Source: Flavobacteriales bacterium (GTDB lineage Bacteria; Bacteroidota; Bacteroidia; Flavobacteriales_F; PHOS-HE28). From it: a DNA stretch of 64,000 nucleotides. A program made the translations under genes and the position numbers. Below are positions 55,519 through 63,993 of the stretch, piece after piece. Within the stretch, counting starts at the first letter, position 1. The number at the start of each line of letters is the position of its first letter. The notes beneath the pieces were generated by a model. It did no database searches. It was not told the DNA's origin and was given only the letters and a program-made list of their open reading frames with translations. The DNA lies in contig JADJXF010000025.1 of assembly GCA_016715995.1 (NCBI GenBank), positions 1-64,000 on the forward strand, in the 5' to 3' direction.

Positions 55519-55932
55519 TCAGACGCGACGCTTCTTGGGCGGACGGCAGCCGTTGTGCGGCATGGGGGTTATATCGACGATCTCGGTGACCTCAACGCCG
55601 CTGTTGTGCAAGGCGCGGATGGCACTCTCGCGACCGCCTCCGGGGCCCTTCACGAAGACCTTCACCTTGCGCAGGCCGAGTTCGAAGGCCTCGCGTGCGG
55701 CTTCTTCGGCGCTCACTTGGCCGGCGTACGGCGTGTTCTTTTTGCTTCCGCGGAAGCCCTGCTTGCCAGAAGAGGACCAGCTGATCACCTCGCCTTTGTT
55801 GTTGGTGAGGCTCACGATCAGGTTGTTGAACGAGGCGCGGATGTGGGCCTGTCCATAGGCCTCCACCACCACGTTCTTCTTCTTCTTCTTGCCGGCTGCG
55901 GCGCCGCCTTTGCCTTCTTGCTGCTTTGCCAT
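55519..55932 (-). CDS. rpsK: 30S ribosomal protein S11
   Basis: 137 residues. Lys-rich N-terminal extension (KKKKKN) before the core AHIRASFNNLIVSLTNNKGEV, PGGGRESAIRAL and the end PHNGCRPPKKRRV. Lies between rpsM and rpsD. Confidence 0.98.
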   Translation of the reverse strand: MAKQQEGKGGAAAGKKKKKNVVVEAYGQAHIRASFNNLIVSLTNNKGEVISWSSSGKQGFRGSKKNTPYAGQVSAEEAAREAFELGLRKVKVFVKGPGGGRESAIRALHNSGVEVTEIVDITPMPHNGCRPPKKRRV

Positions 55933-55975
55933 TGTCGTTCCAGTTGAGGCGCGTGACGATGCGCCCGTGCGTCAA

Positions 55976-56353
55976 TTATTTCGTCGCTTTCTTCTTGTTG
56001 GCCACGGTCTTCCGCTTGCCCTTGCGGGTGCGGCTGTTGGTGCGGGTGCGCTGGCCGCGTACGGGCAATCCGCTGCGGTGGCGCTGGCCGCGCCAGCTAC
56101 CGATGTCCACCAGGCGCTTGATGCTGAGCTGCACCTCGCTGCGCAGGGCACCCTCCACCTTGATGTGCTCGTTGATGAACTGGCGGATGCTGGCCTGCTC
56201 CTCATCGGTCCATTCGTCCACCTTGGTGTCGGGGTCCACGCCCGCCTTCTGGAGGATCTCCAAGGCGGTGCTGCGGCCGATGCCGTAGATGTACGTGAGG
56301 CCGATGGCCCCGCGTTTGGTCTTTGGTAGGTCTATGCCTGCGATACGTGCCAT
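55976..56353 (-). CDS. rpsM: 30S ribosomal protein S13
   Basis: 125 residues. ARIAGIDLPKTKRGAIGLTYIYGIGRSTA start region, LVDIGSWRGQRHRSGLPVRGQRT motif in parts, and a Lys-rich C-terminus. Normal length and place. Confidence 0.98.
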   Translation of the reverse strand: MARIAGIDLPKTKRGAIGLTYIYGIGRSTALEILQKAGVDPDTKVDEWTDEEQASIRQFINEHIKVEGALRSEVQLSIKRLVDIGSWRGQRHRSGLPVRGQRTRTNSRTRKGKRKTVANKKKATK

Positions 56354-56366
56354 GCTCGTGCGTTTA

Positions 56367-56483
56367 TCAGCCCTGACGCTGTTTGAACTTGGGGTTCTTC
56401 TTGTTGATGATGTACAGACGCCCTTTGCGACGGACGATCTTGCAGTCCGCCGAGCGTTTCTTGAGGGAGGCCCTGACCTTCAT
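56367..56483 (-). CDS. rpmJ: 50S ribosomal protein L36
   Basis: 38 residues, read by hand from the ATG at 56483 to the TGA at 56369-56367: starts MKVRASLKKRSADCKIVRRK and ends NPKFKQRQG. Only one cysteine (C14) is seen where zinc-binding L36 has three plus a histidine, so this is the zinc-free form. Sits between infA and rpsM. Confidence 0.95.
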   Translation of the reverse strand: MKVRASLKKRSADCKIVRRKGRLYIINKKNPKFKQRQG

Positions 56484-56497
56484 GGTGCTCTGTTTTC

Positions 56498-56719
56498 TCA
56501 GCTCTTGTATCGGAAGGTGATGCGCCCTTTGCTCAGGTCGTACGGGCTCATCTCCACTTTCACTTTGTCCCCTGGCAGGATCCGGATGTAGTGCATCCGC
56601 ATCTTGCCCGAGATGTGGGCGATGATCACGTGACCGTTCTCGAGCTCGACACGGAACATGGCATTGCTCAGCGCCTCTTTGATGACGCCGTCCTGCTCAA
56701 TGGTCCCCGTCTTGCTCAT
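56498..56719 (-). CDS. infA: Translation initiation factor IF-1
   Basis: 73-residue OB-fold protein: IEQDGVIKEALSNAMFRVEL, GHVIIAHISGKMRMHYIRIL and SKGRITFRYKS. Occupies the A site during initiation. Located between map and rpmJ, 14 bases before rpmJ. Confidence 0.98.
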   Translation of the reverse strand: MSKTGTIEQDGVIKEALSNAMFRVELENGHVIIAHISGKMRMHYIRILPGDKVKVEMSPYDLSKGRITFRYKS

Positions 56720-56804
56720 CTCCTTCCGTTCGTTCTTCTTTCTTCGTTCGTTTCCTATTCCACTTTCCTATCGTTCACCATTCCGGGCGAGTCATGATTC
56801 GCCC

Positions 56805-57611
56805 TTACATGGTGACCAATTCACCTTTCTTCTCCAGCACATCCTCGATGTAGCTGAAGGTTGACAAGACCTCGGCCCTTCCCGCACGCACCGCCACGTT
56901 GTGCTCGTAATGCGCGCTCGGCTTCCCGTCGCGCGTCACCACGGTCCAACCGTCGGCGAGCTGCTTCACCTCCTTCACGCCCATGTTGATCATGGGCTCG
57001 ATGGCGAGCACCATCCCGGTGCGTAGCCGCACCCCATGCCCGCGTCGTCCGTAGTTTGGCACTTCAGGCGCCTCGTGCAGCTTGCGCCCCACGCCGTGCC
57101 CCACCAGTTCCCGCACCACGCCGAAGCCGTTGCTCTCGGCGTGCTGCTGGATGGCGTTCCCGATGTCGCCCGTGCGGTTGCCTTCGATGGCGGCCGCGAT
57201 GCCCCGGTCGAGGCACTCGCGCGTCACGCGGAGCAACTGCTTCACAGGGCCGGCCACCTCGCCCACCATGAAGGTGTATGCGCTGTCGCCGTAGAACCCG
57301 TTCATCAGCACGCCGCAATCCACGCTGGCCACGTCGCCGTCGCGCAGCGCCCGATCGCCGGGCAGGCCATGCACCACCTGTTCATTCACGCTGATCAGCA
57401 GCGTGCTCGGACAGTTGTACAGGCCCTTGAAGCCAGGCACCGCGCCGTTGTCCCGGATGAACTCCTCCGCCAAGCGGTCGAGTTCGCCAGTGGTGACACC
57501 GGGGGCGATGCGTTTGGCCACTTCAGCCAAGGTCTTCCCAACAAGCAAAGAACTCTCCTTCAACACCGCGATCTCGTCATCGCTCAGATTCACCAGGGGC
57601 TTGCTCCCCAT
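56805..57611 (-). CDS. map: Methionine aminopeptidase type I
   Basis: Removes initiator methionine from nascent proteins. 268 residues; metal ligands in VDCGVLMNGFYGDSAYTF (two Asp), GHGVGRKLHEAPEVPNYG (His), LAIEPMINMG (Glu) and the C-terminal AHYEHNVAV (Glu). No N-terminal zinc finger extension. Three bases from secY. Confidence 0.97.
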   Translation of the reverse strand: MGSKPLVNLSDDEIAVLKESSLLVGKTLAEVAKRIAPGVTTGELDRLAEEFIRDNGAVPGFKGLYNCPSTLLISVNEQVVHGLPGDRALRDGDVASVDCGVLMNGFYGDSAYTFMVGEVAGPVKQLLRVTRECLDRGIAAAIEGNRTGDIGNAIQQHAESNGFGVVRELVGHGVGRKLHEAPEVPNYGRRGHGVRLRTGMVLAIEPMINMGVKEVKQLADGWTVVTRDGKPSAHYEHNVAVRAGRAEVLSTFSYIEDVLEKKGELVTM

Positions 57612-57614
57612 GGT

Positions 57615-58949
57615 TCATCCAGCCATGCCGTAGGCCGCTCCCTGACTCCTTCCCTTGATGCGCCCGCTCTTCATCAATCCGTCGTAGTGGCGCATCAGCA
57701 AATGACTCTCGATCTGCTGCAGCGTGTCCAGCAACACGCCCACCATGATCAACAACGATGTCCCACCGAAGTACTGCGCGAAGCCCTGCTTGATGCCCAT
57801 CATACCCGCAAAGGCCGGCAGGATGGCCACGATGCCCAGGAAGATGGCCCCTGGAAGCGTGATGCGCGAAAGCAGCTCATCGATGTGGCCGGCGGTGGAC
57901 TTGCCCGGTTTCACGCCGGGAATGAAGCCGCCATTGCGCTTCATGTCATCGGCCAGCTGGTTCGGGTTCACCGTGATGGCCGTGTAGAAATAGGTGAAGG
58001 CCACCACCATGGTGAACAGCATGAAGTTGTAGAAGAAACCCTCGCTGTTGGCCACCGAGATGAGCCATTGCGGCACCTGATTGCCCCAGATCGGCGCCTG
58101 GGCCAGATACATGGGGATGAGCACGATGGCCTGGGCGAAGATGATGGGCATGACGCCTGCCGCGTTGACCTTGAGCGGGATGTAGTTGCGCACGCCGCCA
58201 TATTGCTTGTTGCCCTGCACGCGCTTGGCGAACTGCACGGGTATTCGCCTTGTGCCCTGCACGAGCAGGATACAACCGGCGATGATGAGCACCCAGATGA
58301 CCACCTCCACGAGCAGCAGCACAAGGCCGCCGCCGCCTGGACCCATGCGGCCCACCACTTCCTGCGCGAAGCTCTGCGGAAGGCGCGCGATGATGCCGAT
58401 CATGATGATCAGCGAGATGCCGTTGCCAAGGCCGCGCTCCGTGATACGCTCACCGAGCCACATGACGAAGAGTGTGCTGGCGGTGAGGATGACGATGCTG
58501 GAGAACATCCAGAAGAAGCCAGCCGGGTGCGCCTCGGGCTCGATGGTCGTGGCGATGTAGCCGGGGGCCTGCATCGCGCAGATGATGATGGTGAGGTAGC
58601 GCGTCCACTGGTTGATCTTCCGGCGGCCGCTCTCCTCCTTCTGCAGCTTCTGCACGGCGGGCACGGCCATGCCTGCGAGCTGCAGGATGATGGACGCCGA
58701 GATGTAGGGCATGATGCCCAAAGCGAAGATGCTCGCGCGGGTGAAGGCGCCACCGGTGAAGATGGACAGGATCTCCGCGATGCCGCCGCCCGAGGTGGTG
58801 GGGTCGGTCATGCGGGTGCTGTCCACGCCGGGCAGGATGATGAAGCTGCCGATGCGGTACACCAGCAGCAGCCCCAGCGTGATGAGGATGCGGTTGCGCA
58901 GCTCCTCGATGCGCCAGATGTTCTTGACCGTTTCGATCAGGTTCTTCAT
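57615..58949 (-). CDS. secY: Preprotein translocase subunit SecY
   Basis: Channel-forming subunit of the Sec translocon, 444 residues with about ten membrane helices. The start is KNLIETVKNIWRIEELRNRI; GGAFTRASIFALGIMPYISASIILQL (read in parts), the RRIPVQFAKRV cytoplasmic loop and the IQQFAQ-like GIKQGFAQYFGGTSLLIMVGV segment are present. Starts 3 bases after rplO. Confidence 0.98.
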   Translation of the reverse strand: MKNLIETVKNIWRIEELRNRILITLGLLLVYRIGSFIILPGVDSTRMTDPTTSGGGIAEILSIFTGGAFTRASIFALGIMPYISASIILQLAGMAVPAVQKLQKEESGRRKINQWTRYLTIIICAMQAPGYIATTIEPEAHPAGFFWMFSSIVILTASTLFVMWLGERITERGLGNGISLIIMIGIIARLPQSFAQEVVGRMGPGGGGLVLLLVEVVIWVLIIAGCILLVQGTRRIPVQFAKRVQGNKQYGGVRNYIPLKVNAAGVMPIIFAQAIVLIPMYLAQAPIWGNQVPQWLISVANSEGFFYNFMLFTMVVAFTYFYTAITVNPNQLADDMKRNGGFIPGVKPGKSTAGHIDELLSRITLPGAIFLGIVAILPAFAGMMGIKQGFAQYFGGTSLLIMVGVLLDTLQQIESHLLMRHYDGLMKSGRIKGRSQGAAYGMAG

Positions 58950-58952
58950 TCC

Positions 58953-59420
58953 TTAGGCCTTGGGGGCTACGGTGGCGATGGTCTCGGCCTTGCCGCCTTT
59001 GGCCTCGATGGCGGCCTTGGCGGTGGCGCTGAATGCATGCGCGGTGATGTTGAGCGCGCTGGTGACCTCACCGCGGCCCAGCACCTTCAGCTTGTCGTTG
59101 CGGGCAATGAGGCCATTGGCGCGCAGCACGGCGGGGTCGATGGCGGTGATGCCCTTCTTGGTGGCGAGTTCCTGGAGCGCGTCCAGGTTGATGCCCTTGT
59201 ACTCCACCCGGGTAGGGTTGGTGAAGCCGAACTTCGGCACGCGGCGGACCAGCGGCATCTGGCCGCCCTCGAAGCCGCGCTTGCGGTTGTAGCCGCTAAT
59301 GGCCTTCTGGCCCTTGTGGCCTTTCCCGGACGTGCCTCCACGACCGCTGCCTTGGCCACGGCCGAGTCGCTTGTTCTTCTTGGTGGCTCCTTCGGCCGGT
59401 TTCAGTCTGCTCAGGTCCAT
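58953..59420 (-). CDS. rplO: 50S ribosomal protein L15
   Basis: 155 residues. Gly/Arg/Lys-rich N-terminus (LKPAEGATKKNKRLGRGQGSG, GGTSGKGHKGQKAISG) and the end KVLGRGEVTSALNITAHAFSATAKAAIEAKGG in parts. Normal length and place. Confidence 0.97.
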   Translation of the reverse strand: MDLSRLKPAEGATKKNKRLGRGQGSGRGGTSGKGHKGQKAISGYNRKRGFEGGQMPLVRRVPKFGFTNPTRVEYKGINLDALQELATKKGITAIDPAVLRANGLIARNDKLKVLGRGEVTSALNITAHAFSATAKAAIEAKGGKAETIATVAPKA

Positions 59421-59440
59421 GTTCGTTCGCTGCTAAGGGT

Positions 59441-59620
59441 TCAAGCCGGCTTCACGTTCACCAGGTGCTCCACCTTGCGCACCATGCCGAGCACCTGCGG
59501 GGTGCCCTCAAGCACGGTGCTCTTGCCGATGCGGCCCAGGCCCAAGGCCTTCAGGGTCGCCTTCTGGCGCTGGGGGCACTTGATCTGGCTGCGGGTCTGG
59601 GTGATGATCATCTTGCTCAT
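59441..59620 (-). CDS. rpmD: 50S ribosomal protein L30
   Basis: 59 residues from the ATG at 59620 (MSKMIITQTRSQIKCPQRQK); a longer frame adds 16 unconserved residues. GLGRIGKSTVLEGTPQVLGMV is the family signature. Confidence 0.96.
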   Translation of the reverse strand: MSKMIITQTRSQIKCPQRQKATLKALGLGRIGKSTVLEGTPQVLGMVRKVEHLVNVKPA

Positions 59621-59651
59621 GGCATGGTCGCCGTTGCCGGCACTCGATTCG

Positions 59652-60170
59652 TTATCCGTTGAACACACGTTCCAGTTTCACGCCGCGCTGGCGCGACACC
59701 ATGTTCGCGTCGCGCATGCTGGTCAGGGCCTCGATGGTGGCCTTCACCACATTGTGCGGGTTGCTGCTGCCCTTGCTCTTGGCCAGCACGTCGGTGACGC
59801 CCACGCTCTCGAGCACCGCGCGCATCGCGCCGCCGGCGATCACACCGGTTCCGTGCGCGGCGGGCTTCAAGAACACCTGCGCGCCGGCGAACTTGCCTTC
59901 CTGCGCGTGCGGGATGGTGCCTTTCAGCACGGGCACCTTCACCAGGTTCTTCTTCGCGTCGTCGATGCCCTTGGCGATGGCCTCCTGCACCTCCTTGGCC
60001 TTGCCCAGGCCGTGGCCCACCACACCGTTCTCATTGCCCACCACCACAATGGCGGCGAAGGTGAAGGTGCGGCCGCCCTTGGTCACCTTGGTGACCCGGT
60101 TCAGGGCGACGAGCTTGTCCTTCAGCTCCAGGTCGCTGCTCTTGACTTTCTTGACGTTCGTATCGGACAT
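59652..60170 (-). CDS. rpsE: 30S ribosomal protein S5
   Basis: 172 residues from the ATG at 60170 (MSDTNVKKVKSSDLELKDKL); starting at 60206 would overlap rplR. The double-stranded RNA-binding signature VTKVTKGGRTFTFAAIVVVG and PAAHGTGVIAGGAMRAVLE are present. Confidence 0.97.
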   Translation of the reverse strand: MSDTNVKKVKSSDLELKDKLVALNRVTKVTKGGRTFTFAAIVVVGNENGVVGHGLGKAKEVQEAIAKGIDDAKKNLVKVPVLKGTIPHAQEGKFAGAQVFLKPAAHGTGVIAGGAMRAVLESVGVTDVLAKSKGSSNPHNVVKATIEALTSMRDANMVSRQRGVKLERVFNG

Positions 60171-60183
60171 GTGTGGGGTGTGA

Positions 60184-60537
60184 TCAGAAGTTGAGGCCGG
60201 CTTCACGGGCAGCGTCGGCCAGCGCCTTCACGCGGCCATGGTACAGGTAGCCATTGCGGTCGAAGACCACCCGCTCGATGCCGACGGCCTTGGCCTTCTC
60301 GGCGATGGCCTGCCCCACGAGCTTGGCCTGCTCGATCTTGGGGATGCCGCTGGCTTTCTTGTCTTTGAGCGAAGAGGCGCTCACCAGCGTGCGGCCGGCC
60401 TCGTCGTCGATGATCTGGGCGTACATGCCCGTGTTGCTGCGATAGACCGACAGGCGCGGACGGCCCGGCGTGCCGGAAACGGTCTTGCGCACCCGTTGCT
60501 TGATCTTCAGTCTGCGTGCTTCCCTGCTGAATGCCAT
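60184..60537 (-). CDS. rplR: 50S ribosomal protein L18
   Basis: 117 residues. RLKIKQRVRKTVSGTPGRPRLSVYRS, ASSLKD and VFDRNGYLYHGRVKALADAAREAG (in parts) are typical. Binds 5S rRNA. Confidence 0.97.
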   Translation of the reverse strand: MAFSREARRLKIKQRVRKTVSGTPGRPRLSVYRSNTGMYAQIIDDEAGRTLVSASSLKDKKASGIPKIEQAKLVGQAIAEKAKAVGIERVVFDRNGYLYHGRVKALADAAREAGLNF

Positions 60538-60545
60538 GGCTGTGC

Positions 60546-61100
60546 TTATTTACCGGCCGCTTTGCCTGCCTTGCGACGCACCTGCTCGCCCACGAAGCGA
60601 ACGCCCTTGCCCTTGTATGGCTCCGGCTTGCGCAGCGCGCGCAATTTGGCGGCCACCTGGCCGATGAGTTGCTTGTCCGCGCTCTCCAGGCGGATGATGG
60701 GGTTCTTGCCTTTCTCCTGGGCCGCGGCCACCTTGATCTGCGGCGGCAGCACCAGCGTGACGGTGTGCGAGAAGCCCAGGGAGAGCTGCAATTGCTGTCC
60801 CTTGGCGGTGGCGCGGTAGCCCACACCCACCAGTTCCTGCTCAATCACGTACCCGTCGCTCACGCCCTTCACCATGTTGGCGATCAGGGCCCTGTACAGG
60901 CCATGCTTGGCGCGGTGCGGCTTGGCCTCGCTGGGACGCTCCAAGGTGATGGTGCCGCCGTCCTTCTTCAGGCTGATGGCGGGATCGACCACTTGCTCCA
61001 AGCTGCCCTTCGGACCCTTCACGGTCACCAGGTTCTTGTCGCTGACGCTGAACTCAACCCCTTTGGGCAGTTCAATCGGTGCTTTTCCAATGCGGCTCAT
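60546..61100 (-). CDS. rplF: 50S ribosomal protein L6
   Basis: 184 residues from the ATG at 61100 (MSRIGKAPIELPKG); nine upstream codons are open but not conserved. The PEPYKGKGVRFVGEQVRRKAGKAAGK end is typical, as is GYRATAKGQQLQL. Confidence 0.97.
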   Translation of the reverse strand: MSRIGKAPIELPKGVEFSVSDKNLVTVKGPKGSLEQVVDPAISLKKDGGTITLERPSEAKPHRAKHGLYRALIANMVKGVSDGYVIEQELVGVGYRATAKGQQLQLSLGFSHTVTLVLPPQIKVAAAQEKGKNPIIRLESADKQLIGQVAAKLRALRKPEPYKGKGVRFVGEQVRRKAGKAAGK

Positions 61101-61111
61101 GGTTGCTCTTC

Positions 61112-61510
61112 TTAGCTCACGTAGCACAGAACCTCACCGCCCACGTTCAGGGTGCGCGCCTCCTTGTCGGTGACGACGCCCTTGCTGGTGGAGATGATGG
61201 CCACGCCGAGGCCGTTCATCACGCGGGGCAGCTGCTCCACGTGGGCGTACTTGCGCAGTCCGGGCGTGCTCACGCGGCTGAGCTCGCGGATGGCGCTCTG
61301 ACGGGTCTGCTGATCGTACTTCAGGGCGATCTTGATGAGGCCCTGCTTGCCGTCGTCCTCGGCCTTCCAAGAGAGGATGTAGCCCTTGTCGTAAAGGATG
61401 CGCGTGATGTCCTTCTTCAGGTTGCTCGCGGGCACCACCACGACCTTTTTGCGCGCCTGGATGGCGTTGCGAAGGCGGGTGAGGTAATCGGCGATGGGAT
61501 CTGTGGTCAT
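61112..61510 (-). CDS. rpsH: 30S ribosomal protein S8
   Basis: 132 residues. TDPIADYLTRLRNAIQARKK start and the end GLGVAIISTSKGVVTDKEAR, NVGGEVLCYVS typical of S8. In E. coli S8 represses the spc operon at rplE; no site was identified here. Confidence 0.97.
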   Translation of the reverse strand: MTTDPIADYLTRLRNAIQARKKVVVVPASNLKKDITRILYDKGYILSWKAEDDGKQGLIKIALKYDQQTRQSAIRELSRVSTPGLRKYAHVEQLPRVMNGLGVAIISTSKGVVTDKEARTLNVGGEVLCYVS

Positions 61511-61531
61511 GGTCGTATTCGGTCTTGCGGA

Positions 61532-61801
61532 TTACCAGCTGCTCTTGGTCACGCCGGGGATCTTGCCCTCGAGCGCCATCTGGCGGAACATGTTGCGGGA
61601 GATGCCGAACAGGCGCATGTAGCCGCGCGGGCGGCCGCTCACCTGGCAGCGGTTGTGCATGCGCACCTTGCTGCCGTTGGCGGGTAGCTGCTGCAGCTTT
61701 TCCCAATCGCCCGCCTTCTTCAGGGCGGCGCGTTTGGCGGCGTACTTCTCCACCATCCGGGCGCGCTTGCGCTCGCGGGCTTTCATGGATTCCTTGGCCA
61801 T
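61532..61801 (-). CDS. rpsN: 30S ribosomal protein S14, zinc-free form
   Basis: 89 residues, the long form. RMHNRCQVSGRPRGYMRLFGISRN is the family signature; only one cysteine remains where the zinc form has four, so no zinc ribbon. Ends GKIPGVTKSSW. Confidence 0.97.
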   Translation of the reverse strand: MAKESMKARERKRARMVEKYAAKRAALKKAGDWEKLQQLPANGSKVRMHNRCQVSGRPRGYMRLFGISRNMFRQMALEGKIPGVTKSSW

Positions 61802-61820
61802 CGTTTCTGGTTGGGTGCGG

Positions 61821-62375
61821 TTAGTTCTTGGCGGCGAATGGAAGACCGAAAGCGGCCAGCAGGCTCTTGGCCTCCTCGTCGCTATTGGCGGTGGTCACTA
61901 TCGTGATGTCCATCCCCTGGATCCTGGTCACCTTGTCGATGTCGATCTCCGGGAAGATGATCTGCTCCTTCACCCCGAAGGTGAAGTTGCCGCGCCCATC
62001 GAAGCCGCTGGGCCTCACGCCGCGGAAGTCGCGTGTGCGGGGCAGGCTCACCGCGATCAGGCGGTCGAGGAACTCGTACATCCTGTCGCCGCGCAGGGTA
62101 ACGCGCGCCCCGATGGGCATGCCTTTGCGCAGCTTGAAGTTGCTGATGTCCTTGCGTGAGGTGGTGGGCACCGCCTTCTGACCGGCGATGATGGACATCT
62201 CCGCCACGGCGTTCTCCACGATCTTCTTGTCGCCCACGGCGCTGCCGAGGCCCTGGTTCAGGTTGATCTTGGTGATGCGGGGCACCTGCATGGTGCTTGT
62301 GTAGCCGAACTCCTTCAGGAGCTTGGGGGCCACCTCGGCGGTGTACTTGGCACGGAGCCTTGGAACGTAGCTCAT
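61821..62375 (-). CDS. rplE: 50S ribosomal protein L5
   Basis: 184 residues. YVPRLRAKYTAEVAPKLLKEFG start, VPRITKINLNQGLGSAV, and the DFRGVRPSGFDGRGNFTFGVKEQIIFPEIDIDKV stretch read in parts. Contacts 5S rRNA. Confidence 0.98.
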   Translation of the reverse strand: MSYVPRLRAKYTAEVAPKLLKEFGYTSTMQVPRITKINLNQGLGSAVGDKKIVENAVAEMSIIAGQKAVPTTSRKDISNFKLRKGMPIGARVTLRGDRMYEFLDRLIAVSLPRTRDFRGVRPSGFDGRGNFTFGVKEQIIFPEIDIDKVTRIQGMDITIVTTANSDEEAKSLLAAFGLPFAAKN

Positions 62376-62377
62376 GG

Positions 62378-62698
62378 TCAGGCCTTGGTTTTCTTGGTCT
62401 TCACGTAGCGCTCCAGCTTGCCTTCCTTGCCGGCGCGGCGGCCCACGCGGCCGGGCTCGCCGTTCTTGGCATCGATCAGCATCAGGTTGCTGATGTGGAT
62501 CGGGCCTTCCTTGTCCACGATGCCGCCCTGCGGGTTGGCCGTGGTAGGCTTGCTGTGCTTCTTGTTGAGGTTGAGGCCCTCGACGATGGCGACCATGCGG
62601 TCACGGTCCACCTCGAGCACGCGCCCCTGCTTGGAGCGGTCCTCACCGGCGAGCACCTTCACCATGTCGCCTTTCTTGATGTGTGTCTTCTTCTGCAT
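62378..62698 (-). CDS. rplX: 50S ribosomal protein L24
   Basis: 106 residues. KOW motif near IKKGDMVKVLAGEDRSKQGRV and the NPQGGIVDKEGPIHISNLML signature. Confidence 0.97.
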   Translation of the reverse strand: MQKKTHIKKGDMVKVLAGEDRSKQGRVLEVDRDRMVAIVEGLNLNKKHSKPTTANPQGGIVDKEGPIHISNLMLIDAKNGEPGRVGRRAGKEGKLERYVKTKKTKA

Positions 62699-62701
62699 GG
62701 C

Positions 62702-63070
62702 TCAGAGCACCTCGGGTGCGAGGGAAATGATCTTCATGAACTTCTTCTCACGCAGCTCCTTGGCAACCGGTCCGAAGATGCGGGTGCCCTTCATCTCGCC
62801 AGCGGCGTCCAAAATCACCACGGCATTGTCATCGAACCGGATGTAGCTGCCATCCTTGCGGCGCGTCTCCTTCTTGGTGCGCACCACAACGGCCTTGTGA
62901 ACAGTGCCTTTCTTGGCCTGGCCATTGGGCATGGCGTGCTTCACCGTCACCACGATGGTGTCGCCGATGCGCGCGTAGCGCCGGCCGCTGCCGCCGAGCA
63001 CGCGGATGCACAGCACCTCCTTGGCGCCGCTGTTGTCGGCCACGTTGAGTCGGGATTCCTGTTGGATCAT
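62702..63070 (-). CDS. rplN: 50S ribosomal protein L14
   Basis: 122 residues, the standard length. IQQESRLNVADNSGAKEVLC start and KEGSYIRFDDNAVVIL-type end (KDGSYIRFDDNAVVILD). Confidence 0.98.
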   Translation of the reverse strand: MIQQESRLNVADNSGAKEVLCIRVLGGSGRRYARIGDTIVVTVKHAMPNGQAKKGTVHKAVVVRTKKETRRKDGSYIRFDDNAVVILDAAGEMKGTRIFGPVAKELREKKFMKIISLAPEVL

Positions 63071-63082
63071 GGCTGGGCTGGA

Positions 63083-63361
63083 TTACTTGGCGCGTTCAAC
63101 GACCTCCACGAGGCGCCAGCGCTTGAGCTTGCTCATCGGGCGGATCTCGGCGATGCGAACGGTATCGCCCACATGCGCGTCGCCCTTCTCGTCGTGGGCC
63201 ATGAAGGTGCTGGAGCGCTTCACGAACTTGCCGTACTTGGGGTGCATCACGCGCCGCTCCACGATTACGGTGATGCTTTTGGTCATCTTGTCGCTGGTGA
63301 CGACCCCGACGCGCTCCTTGCGGAGGTTGCGGGCGGTTTCGCTGGTGGTCTCGGTGCTCAT
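63083..63361 (-). CDS. rpsQ: 30S ribosomal protein S17
   Basis: 92 residues from the ATG at 63361 (MSTETTSETARNLRKERVGV). KMTKSITVIVERRVMHPKYGK and HVGDTVRIAEIRPMSKLKRWRL mark the family. The long upstream frame is rpmC read in the wrong phase. Overlaps rpmC by four bases. Confidence 0.97.
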   Translation of the reverse strand: MSTETTSETARNLRKERVGVVTSDKMTKSITVIVERRVMHPKYGKFVKRSSTFMAHDEKGDAHVGDTVRIAEIRPMSKLKRWRLVEVVERAK

Positions 63362-63561
63362 TTCGAGGTGAGTTCGCGCTTGCGCAGTTCGGTGTAGATG
63401 CGTGCCACCTCCTTGCGCTTGGAACGCAGCTGCATCGGGTTCTCGATGGGGCTCACGGTGTGGCTGAAGCGCAGCCGGGTGAGGCTGCTGCGCTCCTCCT
63501 GCAGCTTGTCCTGCAGCTCCTGCACCGTGAGGTCGTTCAAATCCAATCCTTTCTTCTTCAT
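63358..63561 (-). CDS. rpmC: 50S ribosomal protein L29
   Basis: 67 residues. LNDLTVQELQDKLQEERSSL and HTVSPIENPMQLRSKRKEVA are typical. The TGA stop overlaps the rpsQ ATG. Confidence 0.96.
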   Translation of the reverse strand: MKKKGLDLNDLTVQELQDKLQEERSSLTRLRFSHTVSPIENPMQLRSKRKEVARIYTELRKRELTSK

Positions 63562-63570
63562 GGCTCCTGC

Positions 63571-63993
63571 TTATTGGCCGTCGTAGTCCTCGCGTTGCAC
63601 GAACTTGGTCGGGATGGGCAGTTTCTGGGCCGCCAAGCGCAGGGCTTCCTGCGCGATGGTCCTGCTCACACCGTCCACCTCGAAGATGATGCGGCCGGCA
63701 TGGCACACGGCTACCCAATGGTCCAATGAACCCTTGCCCTTACCCATGCGCACCTCGGCGGGCTTGCTGGTCACGGGCTTGTCCGGGAACACCTTGATCC
63801 ACACCTGGCCTTCACGCTTCATGTGGCGGGTAAGGGCCACACGGGCGGCCTCGATCTGGCGGCTGGTGAGCCACACGCTCTCCAGGGCCTTGAGGCCGAA
63901 GGAACCGAGGGATACGCGATGGCCGCGCTGGGCCATGCCCTTCATGCGGCCCTTGTGCATATTGCGGCGCTTGCTGCGCTTGGGTTGCAACAT
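63571..63993 (-). CDS. rplP: 50S ribosomal protein L16
   Basis: 140 residues, complete. MLQPKRSKRRNMHKGRMKG start, HMKREGQVWIKVFPDKPVT, and MGKGKGSLDHWVAV signature. The upstream rpsC lies outside the window. Confidence 0.98.
   Translation of the reverse strand: MLQPKRSKRRNMHKGRMKGMAQRGHRVSLGSFGLKALESVWLTSRQIEAARVALTRHMKREGQVWIKVFPDKPVTSKPAEVRMGKGKGSLDHWVAVCHAGRIIFEVDGVSRTIAQEALRLAAQKLPIPTKFVQREDYDGQ

Noticed and set aside
57036..60194. A 1052-codon open frame on the plus strand across the ribosomal operon
   Set aside because: It lies antisense to map, secY, rplO, rpmD and rpsE, all clearly recognised. Its His/Ala/Leu-rich sequence is what GC-rich codon bias on the other strand produces.
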